Shown: positions 30,354 through 34,454 of the stretch, piece by piece
Layout: every line of letters starts with the position of its first letter
Numbering within the stretch: the stretch's first letter is position 1
NCBI GenBank assembly: GCA_903927965.1
Contig: CAIYPA010000345.1
Span: 1-34,454, forward strand
Length of the DNA: 34,454 nucleotides
Reading direction: 5' to 3'
Origin: an uncultured Bacteroidia bacterium
Lineage (GTDB): Bacteria; Bacteroidota; Bacteroidia; Bacteroidales; Prolixibacteraceae
Notes under the pieces: model-generated
Told to the model about the DNA's origin: nothing
Database searches by the model: none
What the model saw: the letters and a program-made list of their open reading frames with translations, nothing else
Made by a program: the position numbers and the translations under genes

Positions 30354-31553
30354 CTACATTTTTTTGGTTGGGAACCTATAAACGGCAATATCACCGGGAC
30401 CGATTTCCAATTTTGGGTCATACCTTTTTGCATTAACTACCGAACCATCTTTTAAAACCCGTTTTAGGGAATCGTCACCAAAAATGACAATGGTCATCGG
30501 TTCATTCAAATCACGGTTGACCACAACGAAGAAGGTGTTTTCCCCATTTTCGAGGATTGATACTAAAGCACCCAAACCTTCAGTTTCAAAAACTTTTATA
30601 GCAGAAGGCAATGTCGTCAAACGCGTGGTCCCTTTCGGGATGATCACACCGGTATGACGGACTGAAACCACTTTTGATCCGACAAAAACTCCTGCTAGCG
30701 ACTGGATTTCATTGTTTACCTCCTTAATGCGGTCGTAAACCACTGTCCGTTTGCCATTCATGTCGATCGGGGCACAGCGCAACCCTTGCGACATCCAATA
30801 GGACCAGTATTCCAATCCCTGTGCACCATAGGCCAGGTTGCTGTATTGCTGGAGTCGGAGTGCTGCGATGGTTGGAATGGGGTGCAATTCGTTGTAGGAA
30901 CTGGCCAAAGCAAACGCCCAGAAAGGCTTGTTTACTTTCTGCGCTTCCGCAGAAAAGACCTCCAGACCGTGATACCAGTTTTCGTGAACACCGGCAATAA
31001 GGATGGGATAAAAATCGAAGGAAAGCAATTTGGATGGTACCTCTTTGGCAAAAGTGCTGACGTAATCGGCGTACGACTTTGTCCCCAAGGCTTCCGTTTG
31101 TGTCAGGTTGATGCTCGAAATCAGGTTGACAAAGCAAAAATGCAAGCTGTCGATTGCCGCAATTTTTTTTGCCCATTCCCCCAAATCTGCAAAATCCTTA
31201 TGGACAGGCTCATCGCGCACGAAATAACCTGCCAATGCCGGGTGGTGCATGAATTTTTTAACCGTATTCTGCGGATCGGATTTCAATTCCGGACAAGATG
31301 TGACCATCCTGATCCCAGCCTTTTCTGCGAGGTTCAGTCCTTTTTGCATCTCGTCAACATTCGCATAATTGCAAAGGTTGACATTGATCCCCATCTCTTT
31401 CAACTCCAGGAACCGATCCATATTATTCTCACCGGCTGGAATACCCGACCAAGCCATAATGGGCAACGGCTCCTTGGACATTAGCTTTTCCTGGGCCTGT
31501 AAACCACACACAAACAGAACTGGAAGCAAAAACAGCAGCAGTATTCCTCTCAT
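30354..31553 (-). CDS. Secreted TIM-barrel glycosidase-like protein, paralogue 2
   Basis: 399 residues with a signal peptide (MRGILLLFLLPVLFVCGLQAQ). It is collinear with paralogue 1: PIMAWSGIPAGE, HPALAGYFVRDEP (104-116, Glu115), LLSFDFYPILIAG, FWAFALASSYN, AYGAQGLEYWSYWMS (241-255, Glu248) and a C-terminal SILENGENTFFVVVNRDL domain. It lacks an insertion of about 24 residues that paralogue 1 has around 222-247. The two probably arose by tandem duplication and may differ in linkage or aglycone specificity. It lies 53 bases past the GH92 stop codon, in the same operon. Confidence 0.65.
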   Translation of the reverse strand: MRGILLLFLLPVLFVCGLQAQEKLMSKEPLPIMAWSGIPAGENNMDRFLELKEMGINVNLCNYANVDEMQKGLNLAEKAGIRMVTSCPELKSDPQNTVKKFMHHPALAGYFVRDEPVHKDFADLGEWAKKIAAIDSLHFCFVNLISSINLTQTEALGTKSYADYVSTFAKEVPSKLLSFDFYPILIAGVHENWYHGLEVFSAEAQKVNKPFWAFALASSYNELHPIPTIAALRLQQYSNLAYGAQGLEYWSYWMSQGLRCAPIDMNGKRTVVYDRIKEVNNEIQSLAGVFVGSKVVSVRHTGVIIPKGTTRLTTLPSAIKVFETEGLGALVSILENGENTFFVVVNRDLNEPMTIVIFGDDSLKRVLKDGSVVNAKRYDPKLEIGPGDIAVYRFPTKKM

Positions 31554-31606
31554 GCCTTAAAAATTCCCTATTTTGATAATATGCACTATTTCAATTATTT
31601 AAAAAC

Positions 31607-33937
31607 CTATTTTGTCATCGAAGGTGGGGCATTGTTCTTATCACTTCCCCAGCTTTTGTTGGGTTGCGGCCCCATCACGAATACAAGCTTCCCACCCTTT
31701 TTGATTTCTGAATGGTCGAACCATGGATTTTTCAACGGCTTACCATTTAAGGTTGCAAACTGAATGTATTTGTTCTCCTTAGAATTGTTCTTCGCCTCGA
31801 TTTCAAATTTGGCAGCATTTCCAAACGATTGATCGAGTTGGATGGTCACCTTGCTAAAGGTAGGGCTCCCAATCGCATAAACATTCTGGCCCGGGGCAAC
31901 CGGATAGAAACCCATGGCACTCAGCACATACCATGCCGACATCTGTCCCATATCTTCATTTCCACACAATCCGTCGGGACCCGAATGGTAGAGGGTGCTC
32001 ATCACAAAGCGGACACGATCCTGAGTTTTCCAGGGAGCCCCTGCATAATCGTAAAGATAAATCGTATGGTGGCTCGGTTCATTCCCATGAGCATATTGTC
32101 CGACCAATCCTGTCACATCAGATACTGTGCTGATGATTTCTGAACTTGTTGTAAACAGTGAATCAAGCCTTTCCACAAATTTCTCCCTTCCGCCTTCAAT
32201 GTTGATCAATCCCTGAACATCGTGGGGAACAAACCAAGTGTATTGCCATGCATTGGCCTCTGTATAATGGCGGTCCTTCCCCTGACCAATAAACCGCGGA
32301 TCAAATGGTGTGAGCCATTCACCATCGCTATTTTTTGGACGTGCAAAGCCAGTCTTTACATCAATAATATTTTTGTAGTTGGCAGCCCTTTGCATAAAAA
32401 GTTCGTAATCTTCAGTCTTGTTTAGTGCTTTGGCGACCTGGGCTACACACCAGTCGTTGTAAGCATATTCCAAAGTGCGGGATACCGATTCCCTGATCTT
32501 GTCATAAGGGACATATCCGTAATTCAGGTAGAACTCCAAACCAACCCGACCACGTGACCGATTGTCCGAAGGTGGGGACTGCAGAGCATTTTGCCTTATC
32601 CCTGCATAAGCTTTTTCAACATCAAAATTCTTGATCCCTTTCTGCAAAGCATCGAGGATAACAACGACAGGATGGTCACCGATCATGTCGTTGGTGTAGC
32701 TGTTCCCAAATTGCTGGGGAGTCGGCAGCCAACCACCCTGTTCGTATTGGGCGACCATTGTATTGATCACATCGTTGCTCCTTTGCGGATGGACCAAAGT
32801 CAGCAACGGCATCTCGGCCCTGAAAGTATCCCAAAGGGAAAAATCGCTGCGATAGGTGAAATCTTTTGAAGTGTGTTCGGCATTGTCAAGCCCCATGTAT
32901 TTTCCGTCAACATCGCAAAAAGTGGCCGGGAATATCAGCGAATGGTATAGTGCTGAATAAAAAGTGGCCATTCGCTCCTTATTATAGGCTTCATCATTGC
33001 TTTTATCCATGGTTGCTTCGATCTTTTCCAAGGCTTTGTTCCACTTCGCGGAAGCCTCATTTTTGACTTTTTCAAAATCCCATCCCGGAATTTCGGTGTC
33101 AAGGTTCAGGCGGGCCTGGGCGATGTTTGTGTAGGAAATCCCAACTTTTATCAAGACGGATTCGTTTTCGGTAGTTGTATAATCAACGTACGCACCAATC
33201 TGAGTTCCGGCATCTTCCTTTGAACCTGCTTTTATTTCACTTTTGTTCCACGTTCCTGAAGCTGCAAATAGTTTGTTGAATCTGGCCACAAAATAAACGT
33301 TTTGCTTTTTGACGAATCCCCTTGAAGACCTGAATCCTTCTATTTCATTGTTATTCAAAATCTTAACAGCAGCGTCCGTACAGACGTCACCGATGCCGTG
33401 GTTCAGGTCGATCAGGATATGCGATTCGCCCGATTTTGGGAACGTGTATTTGTGGAATCCTGCCCTTTCAGAAACGGTCAGTTCAGCTTTGATGCTGTAA
33501 TCCTGCAACTTAACCGAATAATACCCCGGTGAGGCAACCTCTTCCTGATGGGAAAATTTTGATCGGTAACCTTCTTCCGGTTTATCCTTGGTTCCGGGCA
33601 CGACCTTCAATTTCCCGGTGGTAGGCATAAGCAGGACATCGCCCCAATCGCCTGCACCCATACCACTCCTGTGTAAATGACTGAAACCCATTACAGAATT
33701 GTCGCTGTAATGATATCCTGAACACCAGTCCCACCCTTTCACATCTGTATCTGGACTTAGTTGAACCAATCCGCCCGGCAAAGCTGCTCCTGGAAATGTA
33801 TGTCCATGATAGTCGGTCCCTAAAAAAGGATTGACATAACCCGTCAGGTTACCACCGGCTGTTGCTGTAAAATGGATACCTGCCAATGCGAGGAGTACCA
33901 TAAGACAGGCTGTTGAATGTTTAAAAATTTTAGTCAT
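31607..33937 (-). CDS. Secreted GH92 alpha-mannosidase
   Basis: The 776-residue protein has a signal peptide (to about 27, TATAG). It carries all GH92 landmarks: VNPFLGTDYHGHTFPGAALPGGLVQLSPDT (35-64), GYHYSDNSVMGFSHLHRSGMGAGDWGD (74-100), FSLWDTFRAEMPLL, YTEANAWQYTWFVPHD (558-573), GNEPSHH (618-624) and CGNEDMGQMSAWYVLSAMGFYPV (658-680). By analogy with characterised GH92 enzymes, Glu560 and Asp662 are the likely acid and base of the calcium-dependent inverting mechanism. The family removes alpha-mannose from N-glycans or yeast/fungal mannans. It is the best functional anchor for the locus. Confidence 0.95.
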   Translation of the reverse strand: MTKIFKHSTACLMVLLALAGIHFTATAGGNLTGYVNPFLGTDYHGHTFPGAALPGGLVQLSPDTDVKGWDWCSGYHYSDNSVMGFSHLHRSGMGAGDWGDVLLMPTTGKLKVVPGTKDKPEEGYRSKFSHQEEVASPGYYSVKLQDYSIKAELTVSERAGFHKYTFPKSGESHILIDLNHGIGDVCTDAAVKILNNNEIEGFRSSRGFVKKQNVYFVARFNKLFAASGTWNKSEIKAGSKEDAGTQIGAYVDYTTTENESVLIKVGISYTNIAQARLNLDTEIPGWDFEKVKNEASAKWNKALEKIEATMDKSNDEAYNKERMATFYSALYHSLIFPATFCDVDGKYMGLDNAEHTSKDFTYRSDFSLWDTFRAEMPLLTLVHPQRSNDVINTMVAQYEQGGWLPTPQQFGNSYTNDMIGDHPVVVILDALQKGIKNFDVEKAYAGIRQNALQSPPSDNRSRGRVGLEFYLNYGYVPYDKIRESVSRTLEYAYNDWCVAQVAKALNKTEDYELFMQRAANYKNIIDVKTGFARPKNSDGEWLTPFDPRFIGQGKDRHYTEANAWQYTWFVPHDVQGLINIEGGREKFVERLDSLFTTSSEIISTVSDVTGLVGQYAHGNEPSHHTIYLYDYAGAPWKTQDRVRFVMSTLYHSGPDGLCGNEDMGQMSAWYVLSAMGFYPVAPGQNVYAIGSPTFSKVTIQLDQSFGNAAKFEIEAKNNSKENKYIQFATLNGKPLKNPWFDHSEIKKGGKLVFVMGPQPNKSWGSDKNNAPPSMTK

Positions 33938-33959
33938 GATATGATAATTAATTAATTTT

Positions 33960-34153
33960 CAATATTTTCCATTTTCTTCACCTCTGACCGCTTAAAGGGG
34001 AAGATGATTGGTATTTCTATTCATTACCTATTTCGCACCCCTGATCCCCTGAAGGGGAAGATGACTTGTCTTTCAATTTATTTCTTTCAAATTCGTCTGT
34101 TTTTCACCCCTGATCCCCTAAAGTGGAATAATGACTTGTATTTCAATATATTT
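33960..34153. repeat. Tandem hairpin-plus-TATTTC repeat array, second location
   Basis: Three units as at 28858-29080: a degenerate CTCTGACCGCTTAAAGGGG (near 33982), CCCCTGATCCCCTGAAGGGG (near 34038) and CCCCTGATCCCCTAAAGTGG (near 34107), separated by TATTTC/TTTCAAT decamers. It separates the GH92 gene from the partial paralogue read into it. Confidence 0.7.
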
Positions 34154-34454
34154 CTATTTATTTCCGTTTTTTACTGGAAACATATAAATTGCCACATCGC
34201 CAGGGTCCAATTCCAGGGAGCTGTCGTAGGCAGATGAAGGAACGATTGTGCCGTCTTTCTGGACTTTTTTCACAGTTTCGTCACCAAAAACCGTCAGGTT
34301 GATGCTGTTGATATAATCCTTGTTGACCACCACCATAAAGGTGTTTGCCCCGTTTTCGAGCAAAGAAACAAGCGCAGGGGCACCATTTGTATCCAAAACT
34401 TTAATTTGTTCCGGCAAGCTGGTCAAACGAATTGTCCCTTGCGGGATCGCTCCT
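34154..34454 (-). CDS. TIM-barrel glycosidase-like protein, paralogue 3 (C-terminal part only)
   Basis: The frame is open to the right window edge, giving about 99 C-terminal residues. GAIPQGTIRLTSLPEQIKV, VSLLENGANTFMVVVNKDY, DGTIVPSSAYDSSLELDPGDVAIYMFPVKNGNK align with the C-terminal beta domain of the two paralogues at 29081 and 30354. No in-window ATG is its true start; the gene continues outside. Its last codons (GGA AAT AAA TAG) already have the sequence of the TATTTC decamer repeat that follows. Confidence 0.75.
   Translation of the reverse strand, partial: GAIPQGTIRLTSLPEQIKVLDTNGAPALVSLLENGANTFMVVVNKDYINSINLTVFGDETVKKVQKDGTIVPSSAYDSSLELDPGDVAIYMFPVKNGNK

Noticed and set aside
30350-30433. 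Longer start for the first TIM-barrel paralogue (28 extra residues)
   Set aside because: The extension overlaps the end of the preceding gene, is not signal-like and would bury a good signal peptide that starts at the ATG at 30349.

Overview
The window looks like a chromosomal segment of a member of the Bacteroidota, most likely order Bacteroidales or a relative (Prolixibacteraceae/Marinilabiliales-like). Support comes from TAnnTTTG-type -7 promoter boxes (548-555, 4352-4359, 10579-10586, 14356-14363, 20928-20935), TlpA-like lipoproteins, TPR-PAS-HTH regulators, GH92/GH106 enzymes and DUF1080. The species cannot be fixed from sequence alone. Almost every gene is on the minus strand; the exceptions are the phosphatase at 15652-18330 and a candidate small RNA near 14370.

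Region 1 (1-5750) is an accessory island. It holds a VapBC-type pair (DUF2281 antitoxin plus a PIN toxin cut by the window edge), a 5'-truncated PD-(D/E)xK nuclease remnant, and a complete hipBA operon with an 11-bp inverted-repeat operator. hipBA lies between two blocks of intergenic DNA built from the same repeat modules in the same order and orientation, including a 160-bp repeat, a structured repeat ending in CGGACGGG, and a MITE-like element of about 170 bp.

Region 2 (5748-15150) carries a membrane-anchored TPR-PAS-HTH regulator, a thiol-disulfide lipoprotein, a C_GCAxxG_C_C redox protein and a large secreted GH106-type glycosidase. It ends with a CdiA-CT-like nuclease gene convergent with a candidate small RNA that has its own promoter, four hairpins and an intrinsic terminator.

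Region 3 (15190-21850) starts with a 118-bp tandem repeat and a secreted beta-propeller/alkaline-phosphatase-fold protein. On the opposite strand is a two-gene operon: an antitoxin-like 73-aa protein followed by a membrane-anchored NACHT/STAND NTPase. The NTPase ends in a formylglycine-generating-enzyme (C-type-lectin fold) domain with the hallmarks of a diversity-generating-retroelement (DGR) variable region: 15 candidate variable codons all have the form NNC. No reverse transcriptase or template repeat is in the window.

Region 4 (21788-34454) is a glycan-utilisation locus read right to left: a partial TIM-barrel glycosidase-like gene, a GH92 alpha-mannosidase, two tandem paralogues of the partial gene, a PfkB-kinase/HAD-phosphatase fusion, a coupled protein of unknown function (possibly deoxyhypusine-synthase-like), an AGE-family epimerase, a sodium:solute symporter and a DUF1080 protein, ending at a strong terminator hairpin. 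The likely scheme is glycan cleavage outside the cytoplasm, uptake by the symporter, then epimerisation and phosphorylation/dephosphorylation inside. The substrate is not evident. Gaps in the locus hold hairpin repeats and roughly 10-bp-periodic TATTTC repeats.
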